DNA from: Piromyces finnis
Lineage: Eukaryota > Neocallimastigomycota > Neocallimastigomycetes > Neocallimastigales > Neocallimastigaceae
Direction of reading: 5' to 3'
DNA length: 64,000 nt
Assembly (NCBI GenBank): GCA_002104945.1
Contig: MCFH01000005.1
Location: 434,001 to 498,000, forward strand
The notes beneath the pieces are model-generated. The model saw only the letters and a program-made list of their open reading frames with translations, did no database searches and was not told the origin of the DNA. Both the position numbers and the translations under genes were made by a program. Of the stretch, positions 46,501 to 56,534 are shown one piece after another. Each line of letters opens with the position of its first letter. The stretch's first letter is position 1.

Positions 46501-48131
46501 TGAAATGAAGACTTTATAACATTATTTGCTGAAGTAATACTGAGCTCGTCTGCAATTGAAAAAGCAGTTGAAGTAAACTCTTTGGAAAGTTCATCTGTAG
46601 AAACATTAGGATCGCTGGATTTTGCTGAAAGTATTTGGAATTTATTATGACTGAGAATAGATTCCTTTTCCTCAATACATTTTAATCTATTCCATTTCAG
46701 AATTTTCTTAGGAACATTAAAGTCATTAGAAAAATCATCCATAGGAATAATTTTACCATTAATAAGAAGTGGCTTATGGTCTGATACAGGATAAAAATTA
46801 TTTATAAATGATCCTGAGTGAATAAGATCTTTCATCTTCGAATTGATAAGAGCATGGTCAATGTCGGAAGATTGATCACCTCGAGTCCAAGAGATAGTAG
46901 ACCCTCTAAGCGGAAGAATTTCCCAATCTCCTAATCCATTAGTTGATAACCAGTTGGATAATTTTACTTTAGACATATTAAAATCACCAACAAGAATCGA
47001 TGGATGGGATGAATGAGTTTGTAACCACAAGCGAACTTCTAACTTTGCATGATCAACATAGATGTTGTGATGACTATGAGGCATATAAACATTACCAATC
47101 GAGCATTTGAATCTATTCCAGAGACTAAAAGTATAAATAGAAATAATATACTTTCCAGAGAAGTTTTCAAGTGAGGCTTGACACGAATTGTGAAAACCTA
47201 AATATAAACCTCTCATTCCCGGAACTGATTCGTCAGCTTTCTTGAAAAAGTGTCTATAGTTTCGCAAAGTAACACGACAAGGATAATCTGTATTCGATCC
47301 AGAACCATTACCAGTTTCTTGGAAACATAAAAATAATGGTTTGAAAATAGCTGTGAAATAGCTAATACTATCTCTCTTTTCGTGATTCCACCCATTGGTG
47401 TTCCAACTAAGACAAAAAGAAAAGCTATCAGGCTTGTTGGATGAGGAAGAATCGTTGCTATTATTATTATTATTAAAGTCATCGTTATTAATGGATGATG
47501 CATCAGAGGAATAAGTAGAACTATTACTAGATGGCTGTGAAACTGAAGAACTATCAACTATTGAACTGTTATCAGAGTTGATAGAGCTATTAGAATTAAT
47601 TGTTGAATGTTGAGATTGAAATTGTGTTTGCTGTAGATCTGGAATATTTTCATGATGGGAAACTTGTTGAAGATCCTGTTGAAGATCTTGTTGAAGATCG
47701 GATTGTTGATGAGATTGTTGAACTGATTGTTGAAATGATTGTTGAATAGAATGTTGATGTTTATTAGAAACTAAAATTTTACGTTTGAGAGTGGAAAAAG
47801 TGTATTTGTGATTCCTTCTACTACGAGCTGAAAAGGAAATTGAGGTAACTGAAAGTTTCTTCTTTAACATGTGTAAGATTTTAATACAATCTTTTGATGA
47901 ACCATGAACCTTGACTAAGAAAAAGTGATCATTGAAAGTTTGAAAATATTTAACACTAATAACTGAATTAAATTTATCTTCTAGAATAACCTCGAGTTTT
48001 TCCCATAGCATATTTACTGACCATGATCGAATACCACGGATAAAGAAGGAGCGAATATCATCTAAGGGGATACCATAAGACCGGGTACCACGTCTGATAT
48101 AATTCTTATCTTTAATATAAAGGACTGACAT
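43593..48131 (-). CDS. LINE A single ORF: endonuclease-reverse transcriptase, intact (copy 4)
   Basis: 1512 aa, uninterrupted and highly similar to the 23319-27854 protein. The same order holds: basic N-terminus, Gln-rich repeats (one QQSV unit fewer), Ser/Asn stretch, APE-type endonuclease (WNTNG, QE, GNVY, GDFN, DIDH, SDHKP), linker, RT with GVRQGCPLSPILFNLFI and GGLFADDIV, CCHC-like knuckle and FKFLLGG tail. The C-terminal Asn/Ser tract is longer and differently arranged, showing repeat-length change between copies. Scattered substitutions (for example E469D, N527S, T1078V) show it is not just the same copy duplicated. All motifs needed for activity are present. Confidence 0.93.
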   Translation of the reverse strand: MSVLYIKDKNYIRRGTRSYGIPLDDIRSFFIRGIRSWSVNMLWEKLEVILEDKFNSVISVKYFQTFNDHFFLVKVHGSSKDCIKILHMLKKKLSVTSISFSARSRRNHKYTFSTLKRKILVSNKHQHSIQQSFQQSVQQSHQQSDLQQDLQQDLQQVSHHENIPDLQQTQFQSQHSTINSNSSINSDNSSIVDSSSVSQPSSNSSTYSSDASSINNDDFNNNNNSNDSSSSNKPDSFSFCLSWNTNGWNHEKRDSISYFTAIFKPLFLCFQETGNGSGSNTDYPCRVTLRNYRHFFKKADESVPGMRGLYLGFHNSCQASLENFSGKYIISIYTFSLWNRFKCSIGNVYMPHSHHNIYVDHAKLEVRLWLQTHSSHPSILVGDFNMSKVKLSNWLSTNGLGDWEILPLRGSTISWTRGDQSSDIDHALINSKMKDLIHSGSFINNFYPVSDHKPLLINGKIIPMDDFSNDFNVPKKILKWNRLKCIEEKESILSHNKFQILSAKSSDPNVSTDELSKEFTSTAFSIADELSITSANNVIKSSFHISQQIFNLQKIKMKLYKRFKKERIYDIDEFIKRIKIYRKLIDYIHKRCNEFRKQEYLHWIKTGCEYMKSHNPKKAWKWIKKTAKIGKDSFFIAQPIKNKNGELVVATEEQLDVWHDHFENLASDPSGVSLDLEHWYEEPTNKRFSLPMLDEWDINQDISIDEVKSAILTTPNYKASGPDGIPIEFYKALVPSSNDSNNATDNNSSGNTTSDNDAHGLNFILKLFNRIWDGDFPNSWNESSIVSIPKKGDLTDCDNYRGISLINNGIKLISKIVTTRISEYGLKNNFIRPEQFGFRKKEESISLFISIQEICRRRQLDNKETYLAFLDLRKAYDSVPIGNILHKLDCLGIRGKSLQFIKNLYLTSKANVKLDGQFSKSFDVKKGVRQGCPLSPILFNLFINDIFKECEDLGVSLGDTRCCGGLFADDIVICAPTRGCLKKMLRRVNEWALYNEMEFGIQKCSTMVIRPESIENQNKRDPTFYLAGQPIPTTDCYTYLGVPFDKNLSLKPVIKVLNNKVLKGLFSVSKFLRNPNIPIPFKKLVLNSQVISRVSYFAPLLGSNKARSRIAQKHVNKGIRWVAGVHKAVSFISLYSISKDLNIPPLSAKCALAQVRCFNKWKNSNCIISHLVNYIPKFRKYTWCKSSRTLDKKLKKHGDVKAVKNFYWKDLKGNSIKAQYYDDNKFIETKDFIKLCYEYPEFAYGFYWLLKARSGYKLDARVAKAAKFVDPICPNYCPCCKCGVQSIKHWLLDCPTFRDIRIKHYDSIVQLLNFFSQRNSNSPINNNEIDNVSRDSNNSNSNSNNNNNNNSNNYNSSNSNNRNSNNNNSSNRNNNINNDSNSEDNNSNLDSNLVNDSNSSNNPVNINVYDYSSVCSKIFKFLLGGRSFNNINYNSREWKELCKRQIQSGTNEGAPFLTVTAELLTKIMPFAIGQQWSMFKRFEATSKSVNAEETVRQARRASATNGDHNFVP

Positions 48132-48780
48132 GATAATAAATTCTAATTAAAAAATATTGAATATAAAATAAATACTAATAAAAATTACAAATATAACGTA
48201 TATGGAAAAAAATCTGTCTCTCTCTCTCTTCTTAAAAGTACTGGATAGTACAAAAATTGTTACGATGCTTTGTTTAAAGTTTCTTTTTTTTTTTTTGAAT
48301 TCTAGTTGTAAATTTTCTTTAAAAATTCTAGTTTTGGTTTGTTGTTAGTAAATTCGATTCGCTTTTTGACACTAAACTTGTTTGACTTTACTTTTCATTA
48401 AATATTTAAATTGGTAAAAAATTTGAATCAAGAATGTCGACACCAGAAAGCTTGTGAATAGTATTTTTACATGATGTAGAGTGAATCAGTCTCTTACAAG
48501 AAACAATACAACAATAGCTACATGAATATAAAAGTACAATGCAAATGCTAAAGTTGACTACATTGGATTCTTACAAGAGAAGAGTAGTACTACATGAATA
48601 CATGAATAAAAGAAAAAATACAGCAACAAAATGTATTACTCTTCTAATTAAATACTATACAAACTTACCTGAAAAATCAAACATTCACTTATTCATCAAA
48701 TACTTAAATTTGATGAATAAAATGTTTTTTAATCGCTCAGTACCATGAGCTTAGTCCTAATAATTTTCCCTTGAAGACTA

Positions 48781-49188
48781 ACCAAGCATCCATTGCGCAA
48801 TGCTTGGATTTAATTCTTTCTACTCTCTCAGTACCATGAGCATGAGTAGACCCCCTTGAGAAATTACATTTATTAAATAAATGAAGGCACATTCCTAAGA
48901 GGGCACCAAGCATCCATTGCGCAATACTTGGATTTAATTCTTTCTATTCTCTCAGTACCATGAGCATGAGTAGACCCCCTTGAAGGCACATTCCTAAGAG
49001 GGCACCAAGCATCCATTGCGCAATACTTGGATTTAATTCTTTCTACTCTCTCAGTACCATGAGCATGAGTAGACCCCCTTGAGAATTAAATAAATGAAGG
49101 CACGTTCCCAAGAGGTAAGGCACGTTCCTAAGAGGACACCAAGCATCCATTGCGCAATACTTGGATTTAATTCTTTCTACTCTCTCAA
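48781..49188 (-). repeat. LINE A 5' tandem monomers (4 units, variable length)
   Basis: Units start at 48781, 48905, 49004 and 49138, giving spacings of 124, 99 and 134 bp; the last is cut at about 49188 after CTACTCTCTCA. The 99-bp spacing lacks the ACATTTATTAAATAAA section. Each has the CATTGCGCAAT(G/A) palindrome, and the first three also carry the CTCAGTACCATGAG hairpin, which lies beyond the cut in the fourth. A solitary hairpin block at 48735-48750 lies nearer the ORF. Confidence 0.88.
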
Positions 49189-49274
49189 TTGGGTATAATG
49201 TATTCTAGTAGTTTTAATTAAAGTAAGAAAGCCACTATTATACTAAAGTATAATAATTGTATTTGACTTCCAAT
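49189..49274 (-). repeat. LINE A 3' UTR fragment without tail
   Basis: 86 bp nearly identical to the LINE A 3' UTR at 23202-23290 (TTGGGTATAATGTATTCTAG to TTTGACTTCCAAT), joined directly to a truncated monomer and lacking both poly-A and coding sequence. A recombination scar or remnant of an older head-to-tail neighbour. Confidence 0.8.
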
Positions 49275-49730
49275 ATTTTCTTTTAAATCATTCCTTTATT
49301 ATTGCTATTATTATTAATATTAAAGTTATAATTAGTTTCTTTTTACCTTTGCCATCTTAATTTTTACCAATAAAATTTTAAAAATATATAATTTTTCAAT
49401 TAAATAATGGTTAAAAATAATTTACTTAATATTATATATAAATCTTTAACAATATAAATATTTCCTTAATTTTTCTACTCCTTTTATCAAAATAAAAATA
49501 ATTTAATTTAAAAATGATTTTTTCATGCCTTTAATTTATAATTAATACTTTATTTATTTGTTCTTTATTAATTTTTTTTCTTATTTTAAATTATATTTTT
49601 TACTTATATTTTTTTTATTTATTAATTTTATGTTTCAATATATACATAACATTATTTGTTAAATTCAAATAATTTTATTATATATATATTATTATATACA
49701 TATATTATGTATTATTGTTTTCTATCTCAT
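49275..49730. other. AT-rich spacer after GH9 gene 1
   Basis: 3' flank of the GH9 gene (minus). No feature seen beyond T-rich and TA-rich tracts. Confidence 0.5.
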
Positions 49731-52457
49731 TTAACAGCTACTCTTAATACCACACCATTCACCATTCATAATACCCCATTTACCATCATTATCAGTGTAG
49801 ACAACATTACAAGTATCACAACATTGATAACCAGAGTTCATACCAGTACAGGTAACAGCACTGCTACCACCGCATTTTGATTCCTTAATAAGACACCAAT
49901 TACCATTTTCAACACCCCATTTACCATCATTGTCAACATAGACTGATTCACATCCACTACAGCAGGCGTAATCACCGCACTTTTCTTCTTGTTGTTGTTG
50001 TTGTTGTCCTCCACCAATACCACACCATTGGCCATTTTCAATACCCCATTGACCATCATTATCAGTGTAAACTACTTCGGTACCGACACTACAGCAAGCA
50101 TAACCCATAGACTTTGCAAAGCAAGATGAACTAGATGTTGGTTCACTCTTTTTGGTTGTGGTAGTAGTCTTCTTAATAGTAGTTTTTGGAGTAGTGTTAC
50201 TTCCTCCACAAAGGAAAGCTGGCCAGCATTCAGATTGTTCAAATAATGGAGTAGTATTACCAACACCACCAGAACCAGTAACCTTGTATCTACGACCATT
50301 TTCTGGTCTGTAAACTGGTTTGTGAGATGATTGTGGAGCGTGCCATCCATCACACATAACAACAGATTCATTAATGGTAAGTGGATCTTGTCCATTACTA
50401 CCTTGATACTTAATAATTTGTGGAGTACCCTTACCATCTAAGAAGTTAGATTCACGACGGTTACAGATAATGTAATCTGGACCAGATTGATGCATAATAC
50501 AATCATGAACAGCTTCAATCTTGTAATCAGTAGTAAATTCAATACACCATGAACTACACATCATATTAGAACCAGTAGAAATTTCAATAGTCTTTTCAGT
50601 AACTTCAACCTTAACATCTGGAGTATCGGCCTTCTTTGGGAAAGATCTGTCATGAATCTTAACACTATCTGGATCTGGTTTATTGAAACCTTCCTTTACG
50701 AGGAAAGCAAGATTCATTTGGAAAGCAGCATTGTAATCAAGTGCAACTTCGTTCATTTCATAATTCTTTCTAGAATCAGTGTATTCATCATCTGGACCTG
50801 GACCACCAGCTAAAGCACCCCATAAAGTAAAGATGTTGTAATCAGTTGGCTTGGCATTAGTATCTTGAGAATCATAAGTACCAGAAGCACCACGATGGTG
50901 AACGGCCTTTGGTGAGTTGGCTTCAGCACCAACAACGTAATTAATCTTAGCTGGATTATCACCAAGAATATAATCAGTTTGCTTCTTAACAAAATCTACA
51001 TATTTAGAACGCTTAGAATCAGAACTTGGAAGATAGTTAGCATACATAGCAACCATAGCAGCAGCATTTGAAGCATAACGGTTAGAAGCCCACTTAGAAA
51101 GGTTGGCATCATACCATAAACCTCCTGGAGTTTTTGGTTGTGTTAAGACATTATCACAATACCAAGAAGCTTGTTTCATACGCTTTTCATCACCAGTAAT
51201 AATAGCGGCAAGAATATAAGCACCTGGTCTCTTATCATCCCATGAAATTGGACCAGTACATGTACCATAAGCCTTAGTATCTTGTTCACCGTAAGAAGCA
51301 TCAGCAATTTTACTGAATTTATCCATATACTTACTTTCACCAGTAGCTCTGTATAACCATAAAGCACCAAAGGCTAATTCATCATTGTAACCACTCCAGT
51401 TAGAGTAGAAACCTTGAGCATCTGGAACAGCCTTAATGTATTCACCACGGTAAGAATCAGCAAAATCATATATTTCAATAGCATGTTTTAATAAATTAGA
51501 AGAATATGAAGAATCAATATCCTTGAAAAGAATAGAGGCAGCAGCTAAGAAAGAAGCAGTATCACCAGCAACTTCGGAACCTGGAGCAGCAGCAGTAATT
51601 TTGTAAGATGGATGATCATATTGAACATATTCTGGTGGATACCAGAACTATTTTATTTTTTATTTTTATTAAAAAAAATATAATTATTATTAGTAATTAT
51701 ATAAATTTTTTTAATTTATAAAAAACATTTTATATTTATGCCATATATACTTACACCATGATCAGTAGCACCCTTACCTACTTGAACGTAGAGTTCATTC
51801 TTTCTATTTTTCATAAAAATAATATTAATATTTTGTTTACATAATAAATATAATTAATACTTATTTTATTTACCCAGTGTGACACTTGACAAAGTAATCA
51901 GCACCCCAACGAACTGCATCTAATATATAATCCCATTGACCAGCTTCTTTGTAACCATCAGCATAATCAATACCACTCCAAGCAAGAAGAGTTAAGGCAG
52001 CAGCACCTGGGAAGTTGAACTTAACATTATCACCAGCATCATAATCTTTATAAGAATATTTAATTATTAATACATTTTTTAATATCTTATATATCTTATT
52101 AATTTATATTATTATACACTTAAAATACTTACAACCACCGGTAAGATCAACACCTAATATATTTCATTTTATTATTTTTTATTTTATAATTATTAATATC
52201 ACTACCATTTCAAATATTTTAAATTTATAATTTTAATAAAAATTTTCCATTCTTTTAATACCATTATCGGCACCAGCATCAAGTAAACTATCATGTCTCC
52301 AGTAAACTCTGTTATTTTCTGGAAGTTTACCAGAACGTTGAGCTTCATAGAAAAGAAGAGATAATTCAATGTGTCTAGCATAATCTTGAGATTTAGCGAC
52401 AACGGCCATTGGAGCCACCAGGGCTGCAATAGCAGAAACAATTTTTTGGAATTTCAT
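49731..52457 (-). CDS. GH9 cellulase with three C-terminal dockerins, gene 1 (5 exons)
   Basis: Secreted GH9 endoglucanase-type enzyme, inverting hydrolysis of beta-1,4-glucan. Exons, in coding order: 52457-52262, 52153-52133 (21 nt), 52045-51874, 51803-51755 and 51647-49731, 2355 nt in total, 784 aa. Signal peptide 1-21. GH9 landmarks: DLTGGYYDAGD (catalytic base in DAGD, 75-78), ATDHGFWYPPE, GDNP (375), HHR (396-398), [11 protein letters not shown] (catalytic E446). A Cys-containing beta-rich module of unknown family follows (about 480-610), then a Thr/Lys-rich linker and dockerins at about 655-690, 702-733 and 746-780, with a QQQQQQ spacer. Exon sizes 1-3 match GH9 gene 2 exactly. The dockerins imply a cellulosome subunit. 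The intron at HAK/EIY of gene 2 is absent here. Confidence 0.93.
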
Positions 52458-52553
52458 TTTTTAAAAAAAAATTATTAAAATATTTCTTTATATCGAATTA
52501 TTTATAATGTTTTGTTTTGTTATGTTAATTGAATTTTTGCTCAGTAATATTTT

Positions 52554-52567
52554 TCGACTTGCGAAAA
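52554..52567 (-). promoter_or_regulatory. GCAAG-core upstream motif of GH9 gene 1
   Basis: TTTCGCAAGTCGAA on the coding strand, about 97-110 bp before the ATG. It is itself a near-palindrome (TTTCGCAAG..CGAA). Shares GCAAGTC with both GH6 genes. Function inferred. Confidence 0.38.
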
Positions 52568-55085
52568 ATTTAGTTAACTTTACAAAAAAATTTTTTAAAA
52601 CTAAAAAATTTTGAAAAAGGAAAAGAAAAAAAGTCAAATATAAATACGAAAAAAAAATAAATATATAAGTATATATTACTAATATACAATAATACTAATA
52701 TATTATAAAAAAAGGTTCATTTATTAATATAAATAGTTTAATTATTATCATGAAACTATAATTATTAGTATTATTTTATATCATGGATTAATATTAAATA
52801 TTAAAGGATTTATTTAATATTAATTAAGGAGCTTATTAACTATATATACAAATATAGTTTTTTGTTTTTTAATTAAAGTATTTTAAAAACTTAAAACATT
52901 ATATATTATAGTGTATTATAATATATTAAATATATGCTTAATAAATTAATATTAATATAAAAATTTCAATATTGGTATTATGTTTATTAAAATATATTAT
53001 TAATTAAACTTTACTATCAATTCAATTAATTATTAATTAAGTTAACAAATAAATTAAATGGAAGATTAAAAGAAGTAATATTTCTTTTAAAAATATAAAA
53101 AACAATATAAATATATAAATATGAAACCAAATTTATATTTAATATATAGGTAAAATATATTAGTATTATTTTTACTTGATAAAAATTTTATTGGTAAATT
53201 TATCATATATATACATTATACATTTCACTAGATATATTAATAATGGTAAATTTTCCCAAGTTTCCTCCTAATACACAAGGGTTATATATACGATCCTTTA
53301 TATTTTAATATATCACATTACTAATTTAAAATATATAAATAAAACATAAATATAATATAAAATTTACCAATAATAAAATTGAAAAATTTTTATAATTTTT
53401 TTGTATGAAACTGATGATTTTCTATTTAAATTTTAAATTATTTCATCTCTTTTTTTTAAAAAAATATTAAAAACTTTATTTAATATAGAAATATAGACTG
53501 TTTTGAAACAATTAATATTATATGTATTTAATATAAAGATTATTAATATTTTTATCTTATCATAAAGAAAAAAATAGTAATATGTATCTTATATTTATAA
53601 TATACGTTATTTCAAAAATAAAGGAAAAGCATATTTATAATTAACTAACAAATATTTAATTGTTTTGCTATAATAAATGTAATAACCTGGAATATAAAAT
53701 AAATATTTGAATTAAATAAAAAAATTACTCTTTTGATATGAATAATATTTTAAATAACACAATAAATTTAAAATCTTTTTGTTATTTATAATTTATCCAT
53801 AAATAGTAATATCTAATTATATTAAAAACGTTATTTTTTTATAATGAGACTAAATACATAAAATTTATATGTATATTATTTAAACAAAAATTATATATTA
53901 TTTATATAATTAATTTTTATATTTTTTAAAGTTTGTAAAAACTTTCAAAAATATAAAAAGTAACTATAAATTTATATAATTAGTATTGATGTGTTTAATT
54001 TATATAAAATTGACTCTAATATTAAATATTTTTTATTTGGTTTTATTACTCATAATCTTAAACATTATAATACTAGAAATGTATCAGTCTTTAGTTATTC
54101 TAATGTCATACTAAAACAACTATTAATTGTATCATAAAATATAATAATAATCAAGGGTGGTTATATCTTTTTTAATATATAAATATAGCGTTACAATTAT
54201 AGAAATATAAAATATAGAAGTTTCAAAAAAACTTTTGAATAATATTAATAATAAAGTTAGTGTCATAATTCTATTTTCTGGTTTGTAATACCAAAACCTT
54301 ATAATTTTCCTATTTATTAAATATCAATATGATATTTTGTGGCTTATTAATTATCCGTTTTAAACCAAAATTGAATGAATAATCTTGTTTAATTATTTTA
54401 TTAATATAGTTTGTATTACAACTATTGGATAAATTATTTTTTTTTATTAAATTTAAATATTAATATATTACCCATTTATATATAATAATAAGGAATTTGA
54501 TATTTCATATTATTTCAAAATTAAACAGAAAATCTGTTAATCATAATAAACATTTTAGAATTTTTTACCAGATTTTATATTTTTTTTACTCAAAATAATG
54601 GTTATATTATTTTCAATTATTAATAATAAACCTGAAAATAGATCATTTTATTCTAATTTAAAGTCGTATATATTTTTTTTGAAGAAATTGTGATAAATTA
54701 TACTTAAAAAAACATAAGATAAGTGATTATAATTCCCTATATTATTATTATATAGTAATCTTTTATATATATAAAAGAAATATTGAAATCTTTGGAATTA
54801 ATATAAAATACATTTTAAACTCATTTATTTTTAATATTTTTTCTATCAGTTTAATTATTATTAAGCTTATGAATTAAAATTATAACAATATATTTTAAAT
54901 TAATATAAAATATTTTTTCATTGATATACATAAAATATAAAATACATTTTAATTTTCTTTATTAATGAAATTATTCATACTTGTTATTAATATTTTATAA
55001 TGATATACAATAAAAAAAACATTATATTAACAAATTATTTGTTATTTGATTATGTAATTAAATACTTTTTTTTAATAAATATCTC

Positions 55086-55129
<44 letters not shown>

Positions 55130-55131
55130 TA
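55086..55131. repeat. Poly-A plus (TA)n
   Basis: 28 A followed by about nine TA units. May be the tail of an old insertion or simple slippage. Confidence 0.8.
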
Positions 55132-55281
55132 TAATAATTATAATAAAGTTTTTTTAATTAGTTTTTTTTTATTTATTTTTTATTTTATTATTTTATATAT
55201 ATATTATTATTTATTAAAAAAAATTATTTGTAACAAAACTTTTAAAAAATTATTCCCATTACACAATTACTTTATTAATGA

Positions 55282-55356
<75 letters not shown>
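55282..55356. repeat. (ATT)n microsatellite, about 25 units
   Basis: A perfect trinucleotide run, likely length-variable between strains. Confidence 0.95.
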
Positions 55357-55357
<1 letters not shown>

Positions 55358-55532
55358 ATAGTTTCACAATTTAAACTATATTTTCACAAAATTTAACTTT
55401 TAGATATCATTATATCTTATTATAATAGTATTAAGATAACATAATTTAATTGTAGAATTTCATTCTTAAAAATGAAGATTATTATTTCTATTAAACATTT
55501 ATATTACTATAGGAAAAAAAAAAGTTAAATAT

Positions 55533-56534
55533 TTAACATGGATAGATTTTTTCAGAAAAGAATTCAGCAGAAAGATCAACAATATTATCATCACGTAAAA
55601 TTCTACGATGACCAAGACCTTTTGAAGTATAGAAAGTTGGCTTCTTCTCAGCATCTTCGCTACCAACCTTATAATGTTTATAATGTAAATGTTCACCAAT
55701 AGTCTTACATACATCATAGGATAATTCTTTATCATTTTCATCATGAATAATAAGAATAGGAATCTTAAAGTTTTCAATAATCTTACTCTCGGAAACTTCG
55801 GTAATTTTTATACCATGTAATTTATCATTAACCTCTACAAACGGTTCCCAAGCTCTATTAGATAAACCAATCATATCCATAAAGCGTCTCATAATAAATT
55901 GAAATTCATCTGGACAAGCAATACCAACATAACGCTTAATTAAGCTTCTTTCATATTCTGACGAAATAGCATAGTTTACACAAAATGCTACATTTCCTAA
56001 GGAATGAGCAATAAGATAAACTGGACTATTCAAATAACGAATAAGAGCATTGAGAGTATGTCCAAAAATATGACAACCAGTCTCAGTTCCACCAGTTAAA
56101 CCATGTTGTGGAAAATCTGGAGCTAGTATTCTAAAACCTTGACTTTGATATTTTTTTATGAATTTAAAGAAATTTAAACTTTTACCACCCCAACCATGAA
56201 TACAAATAATAGTTTCTTCACGTTTTGGAACATTTGGATCTGGTAAGTATTCTAAACAAGAAAATGTTTCTGGTAAGTTTGGAATTAAAGTAATTTCAAA
56301 AGGAGTAGATTTATCTTTCATACGCTTATTCATTTCATCAATATGTTCCTTGTATGGAATATTGAGTACGTTGTGTGGAACATTTTTTTCGAATTCAACT
56401 TCCCATTCTGGATCTTTTTTTGGATAAGTTGGTGTAGCAAATAATTGAAGTGCTTTATCTGCTGATGAAATTGGAGCAATAAATGAGGTTACTAATGTTT
56501 TATAATAAAATAAGTTGTAAAGTAATTGACTCAT
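55533..56534 (-). CDS. Alpha/beta hydrolase, paralog 1
   Basis: 333 aa, one exon. An alpha/beta-hydrolase fold is shown by the oxyanion segment ICIHGWGG (111-117), the nucleophile elbow AHSLGN (S178), the acid region LIIHDENDKEL (D265 or D268) and the GLGHRRIL histidine (H309). The N-terminal 90 residues (MSQLLYNLFYYKTLVTSFIAP...) are unusual and shared with the neighbouring paralog. I see no clear signal peptide; the hydrophobic N-terminus is short and could be a membrane anchor. Substrate unknown: esterase, lipase or peptidase are all possible. The paralog lies 1.36 kb upstream on the same strand. No GCAAG motif was found upstream, so it is probably not controlled with the cellulases. Confidence 0.85.
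   Translation of the reverse strand: MSQLLYNLFYYKTLVTSFIAPISSADKALQLFATPTYPKKDPEWEVEFEKNVPHNVLNIPYKEHIDEMNKRMKDKSTPFEITLIPNLPETFSCLEYLPDPNVPKREETIICIHGWGGKSLNFFKFIKKYQSQGFRILAPDFPQHGLTGGTETGCHIFGHTLNALIRYLNSPVYLIAHSLGNVAFCVNYAISSEYERSLIKRYVGIACPDEFQFIMRRFMDMIGLSNRAWEPFVEVNDKLHGIKITEVSESKIIENFKIPILIIHDENDKELSYDVCKTIGEHLHYKHYKVGSEDAEKKPTFYTSKGLGHRRILRDDNIVDLSAEFFSEKIYPC

Larger units (their letters stand above)
43317..49188 (-). mobile_element. LINE family A copy 4, full length with four monomers
   Basis: About 5.9 kb: 37-base poly-A (T-run 43317-43353), 3' UTR, intact ORF 43593-48131, leader, and a run of four monomers. The left junction lies in the copy 3 monomer after AAATAAATGAA. Some of the monomers at its right end may belong to the older element it entered. 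Confidence 0.88.
52570..55532. other. About 3 kb gene-free region with simple repeats
   Basis: No gene seen. Near the right end lie a 28-base A-run with a (TA)9 tract (55086-55131) and an uninterrupted ATT trinucleotide run of about 75 bp (55282-55356). These lie 3' of the first hydrolase gene. Confidence 0.55.

Noticed and set aside
48781-49188. Regular spaced palindromic repeats looking like a CRISPR array.
   Set aside because: The repeat covers nearly the whole unit, there are no unique spacers, there are no cas genes, and the host is a eukaryote. They are LINE 5' monomers.
23065-49188. Telomere-type LINE array.
   Set aside because: Single-copy cellulase genes lie on both sides and within the cluster, and no telomere-like short repeats are present.
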